Source: Marinobacter salarius
GTDB taxonomy: Bacteria > Pseudomonadota > Gammaproteobacteria > Pseudomonadales > Oleiphilaceae
Length of the DNA: 64,000 nucleotides
Assembly (NCBI GenBank): GCA_000831005.1
Contig: CP007152.1
Span: 2,852,001 to 2,916,000, forward strand
Direction of reading: 5' to 3'
A program made the translations under genes and the position numbers. Numbering within the stretch: position 1 is the first letter of the stretch; each line of letters opens with the position of its first letter. This document shows, one piece after another, positions 47,346 to 57,428 of the stretch. The notes below the pieces were generated by a model. That model had not been told where the DNA came from and made no database searches. It saw nothing but the letters and a program-made list of their open reading frames with translations.

Positions 47346-49056
47346 GTGAAGCGAATTGCGGCATATTTGCCAATTGTTGACTGGCTGAAAGGTTATCGTG
47401 GAGATACATTGCTAAGCGATGGCCTTGCGGCGGTTATCGTCACACTCATGCTTGTTCCTCAGGCCCTGGCCTACGCCCTGTTGGCAGGGCTTCCGCCCGA
47501 AGTTGGGTTGTATGCAAGTATGATCCCGCTGGTGGTCTACGCTTTATTCGGCACCAGTGCGACGCTGGCTGTTGGTCCTGTCGCAGTGGCGTCACTGATG
47601 ACAGCCTCTGCGTTAGGAGGCGTTGCTGTTACAGGATCGCCCGAATACGTTGGTGCCGCTCTTATACTGGCTACGCTGTCCGGGCTGATTCTGTTCGCCA
47701 TGGGCGTCTTGCGACTTGGTTTTATCGCAAATTTTCTGAGTCACCCCGTGATCTCCGGGTTTGTCACTGCGTCCGGAATTCTTATTGCGGGTAGTCAGCT
47801 TGGCCATATTCTCGGTATACAGGGGGGTGGTCACAATCTGATCGAAATGGGGGCAAACCTGATCAGCCAGTTTGGCTCCTCCAATCTGATCACGTTTGCT
47901 ATTGGAGCCGGCACTCTCCTGTACCTGTTTCTGTGTCGCCAATATCTGAAAAATGCACTCATCGGGCTCGGTCTGGCGCCCCGAGGAGCAGATATCCTTG
48001 CGAAGGCCGCCCCCGTGTCAGCGGTTATTGTAACAACAGCGGCGGCCTGGCATTTTCATTTGGGGGGTGCAGGAGTCAATCTGGTGGGGCAAGTTCCGAG
48101 CGGACTTCCGGAGATCCGTTTACCTTCAATGGACCCCAGCATATGGGCAACTCTGGCCCCCGCAGCCGTTCTGATCAGCCTGGTTGGATTTGTAGAATCA
48201 GTGTCCGTTGCCCAGACCCTTGCAGCTAAAAGGCGCCAGAGGATTGACCCCAATTCTGAATTAATAGCGATGGGGTTGGCGAACATAGGTTCAGGCGTAA
48301 GCGGGGGCTCTCCGGTCTCAGGTGGTTTTTCGCGCTCTGTTGTGAATTTTGAAGCCGGAGCCCGGACGCCACTTGCGGGTATGTTTACCGCAGTCGGGAT
48401 TGCACTTGCCACGCTCTCACTCACCGGCATACTCGCCTTTCTTCCAAAGGCGACACTGGCCGCCACAATCATGATCGCAGTGAGCACTCTGATTGACGTA
48501 AAAGCCATTGGCCGCACCTTTCATTACTCAAAAGCGGACTTCGCCGCGATGCTGGCAACCATTGTGCTTACGCTGATTCAGGCGTCGAAGCCGGAATCCT
48601 GGTCGGTGTGGGTCTATCGATAGGGATTTATCTGTATCGCACCAGTCGTCCGCACAGTGCAATTGTTGGCCGGGTGCCGGGTACCGAGCATTTCAGAAAC
48701 GTAGAGCGCCACACGGTTGAAACGGATGAGAAATCCGTTGTCCTGCGAGTTGATGAAAGTCTTTATTTCGCCAACGCACGCTATCTGGAAGAGACCGTCA
48801 TGGCGCTGACTTCTCAACAACCGAAGATGAAGAATCTGGTTCTGGCTTGTCAGGCGGTAAATGCCATTGACGCTTCAGCACTTGAGAGCCTGGAGGCAAT
48901 AAATGGCCGGCTCAAGCTATGGATATACGCCTGCACATGTGTGAGGTGAAAGGCCCTGTGATGGACGGTCTGCGGCGGACTCATTTCTGTGAGGAACTCA
49001 CGGGGCAGGTTTTCCTGAGCACGTATGACGCCTGGAAAACACTCTGTCTATCCTGA
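47346..49056 (+). CDS. SulP-family anion transporter with STAS domain, second copy (two frame breaks)
   Basis: 570 residues after repair. SulP signatures VTLMLVPQALAYALLAGLPP, VGLYASMIP and GGFSRSVVN, then a C-terminal STAS domain with AIDASALESLEAINGRLK. Breaks: GG at 48581-48582 should be GGG (restores LIQGVEAGILVGVGLSIG), and AA at 48914-48915 should be AAA (restores INGRLKAMDIRLHMCEVKG and continues to TGA at 49054-49056). GTG 47346 has GGAAGG six bases upstream and is preferred to the TTG at 47340. Sits behind the persulfide dioxygenase gene. Confidence 0.88.
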
Positions 49057-49120
49057 AGCAAGTTCAAAATGGTGCAGAACGAAGGAGCCTCTTGTTAACG
49101 CATGGAGGCCAGTTTTCCTG

Positions 49121-49549
49121 CTATTGGCTCTCTGTCGCCTGGTACGTTCTTTGTTCATCGGTCCAGAGCGTTTTCAGGTATTCAATGACTGACTGAATTT
49201 CCTGTTCAGTGAGAGCGTCTTCGAACGCTGGCATGGTCAGCCGATCGGTTTTGTTGAAGGGGTGCCGCCAGCCCTTCGCGATCATCTTGAACAGCATGGC
49301 GTCGCTGTGGCGCCAGGTATGGCCGGTTTCATCGTGAGGCGGTGGCGGCATTTCACCTTTCTCATCCGGTTTGTTCCAGTTGGCAGCACCCTCAGCCTGC
49401 TGCCCATGGCAGGCGGCGCAGTATTGTTGATAAATTTGTTGACCCTGCGCCACATTCGCGGGCGCAGGGTCGGTACTCGCCGGTTGGCCGGAAGCAATCG
49501 CAACGGTCGGCACAACGAACAGAATCAGCAAGCCGATCCACTTATTCAT
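49121..49549 (-). CDS. Periplasmic c-type cytochrome
   Basis: 142 residues from ATG 49549: signal peptide (LLILFVVPTVAIASG), then one heme motif CAACH (near residue 45) and the distal-Met segment RLTMPAFED. Class I cytochrome c. The stop of the upstream BNR gene overlaps its start, so the two are co-made. Likely an electron carrier for the copper-region redox proteins; partner unknown. Confidence 0.88.
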   Translation of the reverse strand: MNKWIGLLILFVVPTVAIASGQPASTDPAPANVAQGQQIYQQYCAACHGQQAEGAANWNKPDEKGEMPPPPHDETGHTWRHSDAMLFKMIAKGWRHPFNKTDRLTMPAFEDALTEQEIQSVIEYLKTLWTDEQRTYQATESQ

Positions 49550-50396
49550 ACACCGGCGTCCATTCGCCGTCGTCGCCAAGGGCAAGCAGGTTGCCGCCCT
49601 CAACGGCTGTTACGAAACCATGAGCTGGTGAGAAAGTCAGCGCCGTCACGGTTCCGGGTGTCTTGACGCTTGCCCAGGTTTCGCCGCCATCAGTACTGTG
49701 ATGGAGTTGTCCCTCGACGACTGCATAGACGTTTTCCGGAGCGGCGGGATCATAGCTGATGGCAGACACGGTACCTCGCAGATCTCCCGCATCGCCCCAG
49801 AAGCAGAAACAGTCCATGGAGCGGGCAACGCCGCGCGTCGTGCCGGCGAAAAGCCAGCCACTCTCCATGCTGCCGGGCATGTCCGAGTGCAGGAATGCCT
49901 GCACCGGCTCTTGCGGACCCGCATCGACTTTGGCCCATTCGGCGCCGCCGTCCCTGGACCGGAACATACCCTTCTCGCCAAGGTAGGCGTAAACAGTTTC
50001 CGGCTGGGTGGCGTGAGCCGCAATGGCAGTAACTTCGAGATCTGGCAATGTGTTGTTGAGGGATTGCCAGCTTTCATTGCCGCTGTTGTAACGCCATACG
50101 CCCAGGCCCGGACCGGCGAGGTAGGTGGTGCCGTCCGCTCCCTTTGCCAGAGACGTGGGCTGAGCACCCGAATCAGATGGCGGCAGGGGAATCTCGGTGG
50201 CAGTGTGGCCATCAATGGCGAACAGGCCGCTATCCCGCAGTACGAGAAGAGCACCTGATGAGCTACTCGTCAATGCCTTCACTGGCTGGCCATCAAGCTC
50301 AGGCTGGGCTTGAGCCAGTGCCGGTATGACAGCCGCCAGAGCGACCAGGACAAAACACGAGAGCGCGGACTTCAGGCGATAAATGAACGCATTCAT
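49542..50396 (-). CDS. Secreted BNR/sialidase-like repeat protein
   Basis: 284 residues from ATG 50396 with a signal peptide (SALSCFVLVALAAVIPALAQA). The mature part has repeated beta-propeller blade ends: FRSRDGGAEWAKV, HHSTDGGETWASV, plus WRYNSGNESWQSL. This is the F510_1955/YCF48-like type often found beside copper-resistance genes; no glycosidase active site is visible and its role is unknown. Sandwiched between the DUF411 and cytochrome c genes. Confidence 0.78.
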   Translation of the reverse strand: MNAFIYRLKSALSCFVLVALAAVIPALAQAQPELDGQPVKALTSSSSGALLVLRDSGLFAIDGHTATEIPLPPSDSGAQPTSLAKGADGTTYLAGPGLGVWRYNSGNESWQSLNNTLPDLEVTAIAAHATQPETVYAYLGEKGMFRSRDGGAEWAKVDAGPQEPVQAFLHSDMPGSMESGWLFAGTTRGVARSMDCFCFWGDAGDLRGTVSAISYDPAAPENVYAVVEGQLHHSTDGGETWASVKTPGTVTALTFSPAHGFVTAVEGGNLLALGDDGEWTPVYE

Positions 50397-50406
50397 GGCG
50401 CTGACC

Positions 50407-50919
50407 TCAGTAATCCGTATATTCGCGGAACACACTCTGCTGTCCGTTGGCACTGAAGGCTATGACCTTGTAGTCCTGCTTGCGGCCAGTTTCCATGCCG
50501 GGACTGCCCTGGACCATCCCGGGCACAGAAAGTCCTACGGTATTGAACTGTGGTTTTTCAAGGTAGGCGACAATATCATCCGCCGGTACATGCCCTTCGA
50601 TCACCACATCACCGATCAACGCGGTGTGGCAGGACGCCATTTCACGGGGCACCCCATACTTTTGTTTGACCTCACTAAGGTTGTCGGTTTCAACAATGTT
50701 GGTGTCAAAGCCATTGGTCGCAAGATGCTCAGCCCAGGACTGACAGCAACTGCAATTGGGGCTCTTGTAGATGGTGATGTCTGTGCCAGCCTCTGCAGTG
50801 GACGCGACTGCGGCTGACGGCTCGGCAGACTCATTGGCCTGCATTGCCAGCGTGGTTGCGCCGGCAACGAGAACGATGGCGGCGACACCCGTATACAGGG
50901 CGGATTTTTTCATCTTCAT
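50407..50919 (-). CDS. DUF411 metal-binding protein
   Basis: 170 residues from ATG 50919. N-terminal signal anchor, then the DUF411 core: YKSPNCSCCQSWAEHL (Cys pair for metal), YGVPREMASCHTALIGDVVIEGHVP. DUF411 proteins are periplasmic copper/silver-binding proteins of copper-resistance islands. 11 bases separate it from the BNR gene. Confidence 0.9.
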   Translation of the reverse strand: MKMKKSALYTGVAAIVLVAGATTLAMQANESAEPSAAVASTAEAGTDITIYKSPNCSCCQSWAEHLATNGFDTNIVETDNLSEVKQKYGVPREMASCHTALIGDVVIEGHVPADDIVAYLEKPQFNTVGLSVPGMVQGSPGMETGRKQDYKVIAFSANGQQSVFREYTDY

Positions 50920-51003
50920 GGTAAATCCTCGGTTTGATTCGGTAGCAGGCAGCGCAAGGCCCGGGGTCGCCTTGGCTGCCCCGGGCAATGGGTGTTGGTT
51001 GGC

Positions 51004-51342
51004 TTAAGCGTCCTTATCCTTCTCGCCACGGTCCATGTGATCGCCGCCATGGCTCTGCATCATCTTCATACAGGCCTTTTTCATGTTTTTCATGGCTTTG
51101 CGTTCTTCTTCAGACATGTTGGACATCATGCCTTCCATGCCTTCCATGCCTTCCATGCCCTTCATTCCCTTCATGCCATCCATTCCCTTCATATCTTTCG
51201 AGGACATCATTCCGCTGTCGCCGGAATCAGAGTTCATTATGCTGTCAACTTTACCTTCGGCGTGGGCGAAAACAGAGAAGAACGCGACACTGCCGGCGAA
51301 AATGGCGGCTGTAATCGAAAGCTTGATATTTGAATTGCGCAT
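51004..51342 (-). CDS. Met-rich secreted protein with short repeats
   Basis: 112 residues from ATG 51342: signal peptide (FAGSVAFFSVFAHA) then a middle region of MKGMDGMKGMKGMEGMEG type repeats and a basic, Met/His-containing tail (KKACMKMMQSHGGDHMD). Methionine-rich repeats of this kind bind Cu(I) in periplasmic proteins. The DNA shows a 9-base CCTTCCATG repeat (51131-51160). No named family recognised. Confidence 0.75.
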   Translation of the reverse strand: MRNSNIKLSITAAIFAGSVAFFSVFAHAEGKVDSIMNSDSGDSGMMSSKDMKGMDGMKGMKGMEGMEGMEGMMSNMSEEERKAMKNMKKACMKMMQSHGGDHMDRGEKDKDA

Positions 51343-51445
51343 TTGATTTGCTCCAGTTAAAGACTCGTGACGAATAGGTGTGAACACGAGGCTTACTTGT
51401 AAGAATTAACATTAATGACATTGCCGCAATGGGCAAAAATTCGGG

Positions 51446-51829
51446 TTAAGACTCAGGAGCGGGGTTCTGGAGGGGGGTGATAAAGGCCAGGTAAGGGGAT
51501 TGGTAGCTGCCCTCACGGGCACTGAATACCGGCTGGGAGCCGGTATCGATCAGGCCGCTAAGGCCTGTTGGCAAAAGACCGATACTGACGCCACAGCTGT
51601 TCAGCCCGCTGGCGGCCGCACAGGCCATATCTGAACCTGTGAAACAACTGGCCACGTCATCAGAAGCAGATCCGTTGGTTCCGGTCACATCGGCCATCAT
51701 GGAACCGCAGTTCATCATGGACGCATCCATCTGACCGTCGGCCATTTCAAAGACGGCCAACGCCGGAGTGCTTACCACCATTATGAGTGATAGCAACAAC
51801 GAGAAAATTTGGCGTTTGGTTCTGGTCAT
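51446..51829 (-). CDS. Small secreted Cys/Met-containing protein
   Basis: 127 residues from ATG 51829 (a GTG at 51862 is an alternative). Signal peptide (FSLLLSLIMVVSTPALA) and a mature part with MNCGSMMADV, ASCFTGSDMACAAASGLNSC, i.e. four Cys and several Met, ending SYQSPYLAFITPLQNPAPES. No family recognised. Resembles in plan the protein at 58522-58851. Divergent from the CueR-type promoter at 51985. Confidence 0.6.
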   Translation of the reverse strand: MTRTKRQIFSLLLSLIMVVSTPALAVFEMADGQMDASMMNCGSMMADVTGTNGSASDDVASCFTGSDMACAAASGLNSCGVSIGLLPTGLSGLIDTGSQPVFSAREGSYQSPYLAFITPLQNPAPES

Positions 51830-51984
51830 CTTGATATCGGGCACCAACCTGTCGATCTTCACCGCTGTGACAAAACCTTCGTCACCTAGTTCACCAGATG
51901 CTAGCAGTTTTTTATTTCGATGCCATCACTTTCTGGAAAATCAGAGCCGCGTGGCAGGTCCGATCTGGTTTCTTTATAAAATGC

Positions 51985-52015
51985 TTGACCTTAAACCTTG
52001 CTTCAAGGTTATTTT
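51985..52015 (+). promoter_or_regulatory. CueR-type promoter upstream of the Cys-rich small membrane protein
   Basis: TTGACC (51985-51990) and TATTTT (52010-52015) are 19 bases apart, the stretched spacing typical of MerR-family targets. In the spacer AACCTTG-CTT-CAAGGTT is a perfect 7-base-pair dyad (51994-52010). A similar site precedes the cueR gene. Confidence 0.7.
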
Positions 52016-52101
52016 CTTGACGTCGCTGGTTGCAAGGCTGTTCTCCGCTCCAACGGTGAACGTGAGAAACTGAGAACGATTTTTGGAAAGGTGAATATAT
52101 A

Positions 52102-52459
52102 ATGAGTTGCTGTAACAAATCGAACTGTGACGAAAAGGGCAAGACGAACCCGGATACCGGCTCACGAGCTCATGGGATTGCTGACGGGGCCACGCCGTTG
52201 GTGGTTGTTTGGTGCTATTGGGGTCTCCGCCGGACTGATTTTTGGCTGGGATACGCTTGTGCTGCTCGGGGTCGCGCCTATATTGATCTTCCTCCTGCCA
52301 TGTCTGATCATGTGTGGCCTGGGGTTGTGCATGAACAAATCCAAGGACAAGAAAGGCTCGGTGACCGCAGTTGAACAGGCGGGCGAGGCTGGTGATGCCC
52401 AGTCGGTGGCTCCTCAGCCCAGGGTCTCGGATGCTTCACGCTCGACGAAAGCATTCTGA
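52102..52459 (+). CDS. Small Cys-rich membrane protein, copper-induced (one frame break)
   Basis: About 119 residues after repair. Starts MSCCNKSNCDEKGK (Cys-rich, metal-binding look), then WWLFGAIGVSAGLIFGWD and a second hydrophobic segment with PCLIMCGLGLCM, and a polar tail. The frame changes near 52166 by -2 or +1: the N-terminal frame runs to SRA and the other continues MGLLTGPRRWW. The MerR-type promoter upstream points to copper control. No named family recognised. Confidence 0.65.
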
Positions 52460-52493
52460 CAATGAGTGTGCGCTAAGAGGGATGTCGTGGCGT

Positions 52494-54056
52494 TTAGCCT
52501 TGCACCTGAAAATAGCGCATCATTCCTGCATCTTCATGTTCCATGTTATGACAGTGGTAGATGTAAAGGCCGTCAAAGCGCTCGAATTTCATCGCCACCT
52601 GAACCGTTTCACGGGGCATGACCAGAACCGTGTCGTGCCAGCCACTGTCTACAAGGCCCTGCTGTAGACTGTCCGAGTTGCCGCCTCGTCGCCCTACAAC
52701 GTTGAACTGCAAGCCATGAATATGCATCGGGTGAGGCATCGGTGTGCTGTTGTGGAATTCCCAGATTTCCGTGTCACCAAGGCGGACTTTTTCGTCATCC
52801 GCGACATTCGTTCCGTCAAACCGCCGGCCATTTATGGCAAATCCCCGCATCATCACCGGGCTTAACTCGAACGACCGGATTCGCGTATTGCGGTTTACCG
52901 GTATTTTTTGCCGCTGCACACCTAGCTGTGCCGGTAAAGGTTCGCTGGCCTCTACTGACTTGGACACCTCCAGCCTGGCCAGGGGAAATCGGCTGCCGAG
53001 GGGCAGGGCGTTGCTGCCCATCATTCCCATTCCGCCCATCATGCCTGCCTGGAAACGGTCACTGATAAGCTCCAGCGTATCACCCGGCTGGGACTCGGAA
53101 AGGTCGACCCAGATATCAAGCCGCTGAGCCGGAGCCAGCACGGCGTAAGGCCTGTCTTCCGGTTCCTGAAGAAGGCCGCCGTCTGCACCGATAACGGTGA
53201 CAGGTCGCCCGTCGCTCCAGGCCAGTTTGTAGATGCGAGCGTTAGAGCCATTGAGAACCCGAATTCTGTATGGGCGGGTGGCAACCTTACGGGTGGTTGG
53301 AGGCGCCCCGTTAGCCAGCACTCTGTCCCCCAGAAAACCGTGCATACGATCCATCATGGACCCCCTGCCACCGCCCATGTAAACCAGTTCATTGTTACCA
53401 GCAAAGGTGCGGTCCTGAAGCACCAGTAACAGCTCGTTATCGCCCGACGGCAATTTGAGGCCCGCTTCCTCTTCATCTTCAACGATCAGGAGCCCGGCCA
53501 GGCCCGCGTAACTCTGAAATCCCACGCGACCGCCCTGCTTGCCATGGGCATGGGAGTGGTACCAGAACAGTCCGGCCCGGTCCAGTACCTCAAAGCCTAC
53601 AGTCATTGTCTCGCCTGGGCGGATCGGAAGTCTTGGTTGTCCGTCTACGTCGGAAGGCACATGAAGCCCGTGCCAGTGGACGGTGGTGTCCTCTGGCAGC
53701 TCATTGTGAATATGGATTTTGACGGTCTGGCCGTGGCGCAGCCGGATCGTTGGGCCGAGGTAACTGTCCGGGTTTTCGGTGACTGTGTTTTGCGGGCCTT
53801 TCAGCAATTCCGCCCTATAGCGCCACACTTCACTGGGGGCGCCCGGAAGAATGGGCACCGAATCGGGCATGGCGTGAAGATTCAGTTCAACATCGTATTC
53901 ATCGGAATCAAGGCCGAGCGTTTCCGATTCAACCGCTTTTACCCCTCCATCACACCCGGTAAGCAGAAGTCCCGGCGACAACGTGAGAAGGACGCCGGTG
54001 CCCGCCGCAGCCCGAAGGACCGTGCGCCTATGGACACTTTTTTCCCTGCTCATCAC
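52494..54056 (-). CDS. Multicopper oxidase, CueO-like
   Basis: 520-residue periplasmic oxidase. TAT-type signal (HRRTVLRAA) followed by LLLTGC, a possible lipobox. Copper ligand motifs are complete: HWHGLH, WYHSHAHGKQ, HPMHIHG and YHCHNMEHEDAGMM. It probably oxidises Cu(I) to Cu(II). A methionine-rich insert (MMGGMGMMG) lies in domain 2-3. Its start overlaps the upstream small protein's stop by four bases. Confidence 0.94.
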   Translation of the reverse strand: MMSREKSVHRRTVLRAAAGTGVLLTLSPGLLLTGCDGGVKAVESETLGLDSDEYDVELNLHAMPDSVPILPGAPSEVWRYRAELLKGPQNTVTENPDSYLGPTIRLRHGQTVKIHIHNELPEDTTVHWHGLHVPSDVDGQPRLPIRPGETMTVGFEVLDRAGLFWYHSHAHGKQGGRVGFQSYAGLAGLLIVEDEEEAGLKLPSGDNELLLVLQDRTFAGNNELVYMGGGRGSMMDRMHGFLGDRVLANGAPPTTRKVATRPYRIRVLNGSNARIYKLAWSDGRPVTVIGADGGLLQEPEDRPYAVLAPAQRLDIWVDLSESQPGDTLELISDRFQAGMMGGMGMMGSNALPLGSRFPLARLEVSKSVEASEPLPAQLGVQRQKIPVNRNTRIRSFELSPVMMRGFAINGRRFDGTNVADDEKVRLGDTEIWEFHNSTPMPHPMHIHGLQFNVVGRRGGNSDSLQQGLVDSGWHDTVLVMPRETVQVAMKFERFDGLYIYHCHNMEHEDAGMMRYFQVQG

Positions 54057-54274
54057 TTGTTCCTCAGGTATTTGATCAGTGCCAGAATCGCCAGTATCAA
54101 TAGCACAACCAGAAGAATCATTATCATCATCATGAATAGCCCCATACCGCCCATGCCCTGCATCATGTTGCCACCCATCATGCCTTCTCCCATGCGCCCG
54201 GGCCCATCAGCGAATGCGAAAAGGGGCAGGAAAAGTCCTATCATCAGCGTAACCAGCCTTTCAAAAACCTTCAT
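54053..54274 (-). CDS. Small Met-rich membrane protein
   Basis: 73 residues from ATG 54274: N-terminal signal-like helix, a short Met/Gly stretch (MGEGMMGGNMMQGMGGM) and a second helix ending IKYLRNK. Overlaps the multicopper oxidase start, so translationally coupled. Presumably binds or positions copper for the oxidase (inference from composition). The frame is open upstream to 54355. Confidence 0.7.
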   Translation of the reverse strand: MKVFERLVTLMIGLFLPLFAFADGPGRMGEGMMGGNMMQGMGGMGLFMMMIMILLVVLLILAILALIKYLRNK

Positions 54275-54370
54275 TACAGTGTCTCCGTCTTTTTGCCCCA
54301 CTTGATTTAAAGCGGGGCCTTGGCCCAGTTTGGTGCATCGCCCCCGATCTGACAATGCATGAAAAATACC

Positions 54371-54401
54371 TTGACCTTAAAGTTTACTTTAAGGTTATGG
54401 T
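54371..54401 (+). promoter_or_regulatory. CueR-type promoter of cueR-copA
   Basis: TTGACC (54371-54376) and TATGGT (54396-54401), 19 bases apart, with CCTTAAAG-TTTA-CTTTAAGG (54375-54394) as an 8-base-pair dyad between them. This matches the known architecture of CueR-activated promoters. Confidence 0.8.
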
Positions 54402-54439
54402 TAGGATAAGTCATTGACCACTCGTTTTGAGGTGCAGGA

Positions 54440-54841
54440 ATGAAAACGTTCAATATCGGCGAACTCTCTGAAAAAAGCGGCGTGGCCAGCCATGCGATTC
54501 GCTTTTACGAGCGGGAAAATCTCATGCCCGAGCCCGCCCGAACACATTCGAATTATCGTCGTTACCCCGAGGATGCGATCGCCAGGCTGCAATTCATCAT
54601 CCACGCCAAGCAATGGGGTTTCACCCTTGATGAGATTCGTGAACTCCTGATGCTTCAGGACGCCAATGGCGACCGTGCCGAGGCCAAGCAAATTGCAAAG
54701 AAGCAACTGGAAAAAATCCGGCATCAGATTCAGAGCCTGTCCCGCATTGAGGCCGTCCTGTCGGAAACCCTGGAGGAATGCTCCGGTGAAGGACCCATGG
54801 ACGGCTGCCCGATTGTCGAAGCTATAGCCCAGCAAGGGTGA
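54440..54841 (+). CDS. cueR: MerR-family copper regulator, CueR-like
   Basis: 133 residues: winged helix with IGELSEKSGVASHAIRFYERENL and SNYRRYPEDAIARL, a dimer helix, and a C-terminal metal loop ECSGEGPMDGCPIVE with two Cys. The copper-island context and the dyad upstream support Cu(I) sensing, but a related metal (Zn, Pb) is possible from the loop alone. Followed by copA 69 bases later. Confidence 0.82.
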   Translation: MKTFNIGELSEKSGVASHAIRFYERENLMPEPARTHSNYRRYPEDAIARLQFIIHAKQWGFTLDEIRELLMLQDANGDRAEAKQIAKKQLEKIRHQIQSLSRIEAVLSETLEECSGEGPMDGCPIVEAIAQQG

Positions 54842-54910
54842 CGCTGCCAGTTGCCTGCGGATGAACTGATTAAAGGCACGGAGTTAGCTGTGCCGAGGAG
54901 CCAAACGGGT

Positions 54911-57395
54911 ATGCAACGAATAGAGATTCGTGTTGATGGAATGTCTTGCGCTTCGTGCGTCGGGCGGATTGAAAAGGCGGTCATGGGTCAGCGCGGCGTT
55001 GCGGAAGCCCAGGTGAATCTGGCGACCGGAAAAGCCACCGTGGAATTTGACCAGCCTACCACGCCGGCCATGCTAATCGACTCGATTAAGGAGCGGGGTA
55101 CCAGCCACGGCTACAGTCGGCTGAAATTCCGGTCGTCGGCATGAGCTGCGGCTCCTGCGTATCCCGGATTGAGCAGTCATTGAACAAGCAACCCGGCATG
55201 GTCAAGGCCAGTGTCAATCTGACTACCCGGAAAGCGTTTGTGGAGTTCCTGTCTGACACCCTGTCAGTGCCGCAAATTCATCAGGCGATCCGCGATGCGG
55301 GATATGAGCCTCAGGAGCCGGACGCCAGTAGCGAAACGGAAGAGCAGGACAGGGAGGGCATCGACCTCCGCCGGAAAGTGCTCTTCGCTGCAGCTCTGAC
55401 TATCCCGGTAGTTCTGATTGCCATGGGCAAGATAATTCCTGCTCTGGAGGCTCTATATGCAAGCCTCCTGCCCCATCGCGGTTGGATGGCCGTGGAATGG
55501 CTGCTGACCACGCCCGTAATGTTTTACGCTGGGGCTAGATTTTTCCGCTCCGGTTACGTTGAACTGCGTCATGCCAGCCCCGGCATGAACAGCCTGGTCA
55601 TGATCGGAACCAGTGCCGCGTATTTCTACTCGGTGGCGGCATTATTCGTTCCGGGTTTCTTTCCTGCAGGCACGGCTCAGAGCTATTTTGAGGCGGCGGC
55701 GGTGATCGTGACGCTCATTCTGCTGGGACGCTACTTCGAGCACGTCGCCAAAGGCCGGACGTCGGAGGCAATCAAAAAACTTCTGCAACTGCAGGCGAAG
55801 ACCGCCCGTGTCATTCGGGACGGGGACGTCGTCGAAGTGCCCATCGAAGCCGTAGTACCTGGTGACCGTATCCAGGTGCGCCCGGGAGAACGGGTTCCTG
55901 TTGATGGCGTGGTGGAAGAAGGCCAATCCTACGTGGACGAGTCCATGATCAGCGGCGAGCCCGTTCCCGTGGCCAAACAGAAAGACGCCGAGCTGGTGGG
56001 TGGAACCATTAACAAGAACGGTTCCCTGACGTTCCGGGCTACCCGGGTGGGTGCGGACACCGTTCTGGCACAGATCATCAGAATGGTGGAATCGGCTCAG
56101 GCTGATAAACCCCCGATTCAGGCGCTGGCCGACAAGATAGCGGGAATTTTCGTTCCCATTGTGATCGTGCTCGCGATTCTGACGTTCATCACCTGGTTCA
56201 GCTTCGGGCCTGCCCCGGCACTGTCTTTTGCCTTCGTGACAACGGTCAGTGTGCTGCTGATTGCTTGTCCCTGCGCGATGGGCCTGGCCACGCCAACAGC
56301 TATTATGGTCGGAACCGGTAAGGGCGCCGAAATGGGCGTGCTGTTCCGCAAAGGGGCGGCCCTGGAGACACTGTCTCGGATGGACACCATCGTCCTCGAT
56401 AAAACCGGCACCCTGACTCGGGGCCAGCCTGAGCTGACAGATTTCATCCTGGTGGAAGGCCGCGAGGATGAGGTCCTGGCCTGGGTTGCGGCTGTGGAGA
56501 CCGAAAGTGAGCATCCGATCGGGGAAGCCATCGTCAAAGGTGCAAGGGATCGCGGGCTCACGTTGCCCGCGACCAGTGAATTCCAGGCGGAGCCGGGCTA
56601 TGGCATTCAGGCACAGGTGGCCGGACGCCGGGTCAATGTGGGCGCGGACCGTTATATGCGCCGCCTCGGTATCGACCTGGCCAGCGTCGCCGACGATGCG
56701 GTTTCACTTGCTGAAAAAGCCAAATCCCCGCTGTATGTTGCCGTCGACGGACGCCTCGCCGCGCTGATTGCCGTGGCCGATCCGCTCAAGGACGGTTCGG
56801 TGGAGGCGATTGCTGCGCTCAAGTCATCAGGGCTCAGCGTGGCTATGCTTACCGGTGACAACCGCGCCACCGCCGAGGCGATTGCGCGGCAAGCCGGCAT
56901 CGAACGGGTGCTTGCGGAGGTATTGCCGGACCAGAAAGCGGCCGAAGTGAAGCGCCTGCAAGAAGAAGGTGCCCGGGTTGCTTTTGTGGGTGACGGTATC
57001 AATGACGCACCGGCCTGGCGCAAGCCGATGTGGGTATCGCCATCGGCACCGGTACCGACATTGCCATCGAGGCCGGCGACGTGGTTCTGATGCGCGGCGA
57101 CCTCCGGGGCATCGTGGATGCAGCAGCGCTCTCCCGGCGCACCCGCAAAACGATCCTCGGCAATTTTGTCTGGGCCTACGGATACAATCTGGCACTGATC
57201 CCCGTAGCCGCAGGTGTTCTGTTCCCGTTTACCGGTTACCTGCTCAACCCCATGCTGGCTGCGGGTGCTATGAGCCTTTCCAGTGTATTTGTGGTGACCA
57301 ATTCTCTCCGGCTGGGCCGGTTCAAATCCAATAGCGAAGGCTTCGCGACGAGCAATATCAGCGAAAGCGGAGCCGCACAGGCCAGCGTCTCGTAA
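54911..57395 (+). CDS. copA: Copper-exporting P1B-type ATPase (two frame breaks)
   Basis: 828 residues after repair. Two N-terminal HMA domains with [12 protein letters not shown] and [12 protein letters not shown], eight membrane helices, the ion-path motif [15 protein letters not shown], phosphorylation motif [18 protein letters not shown], and [11 protein letters not shown]. Breaks: one G missing near 55091 (restores [22 protein letters not shown]) and CC at 57014-57015 should be CCC (restores [18 protein letters not shown]). Cu(I) export to the periplasm; CueR-controlled. Confidence 0.94.
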
Positions 57396-57428
57396 GAGGC
57401 CTGGTACACACAGAATCAGGAGATTGAC

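Noticed and set aside
51131..51195. Short direct repeats considered as a CRISPR-like array
   Set aside because: Nine-base units without spacers, in frame within a Met-rich coding region; no cas genes.
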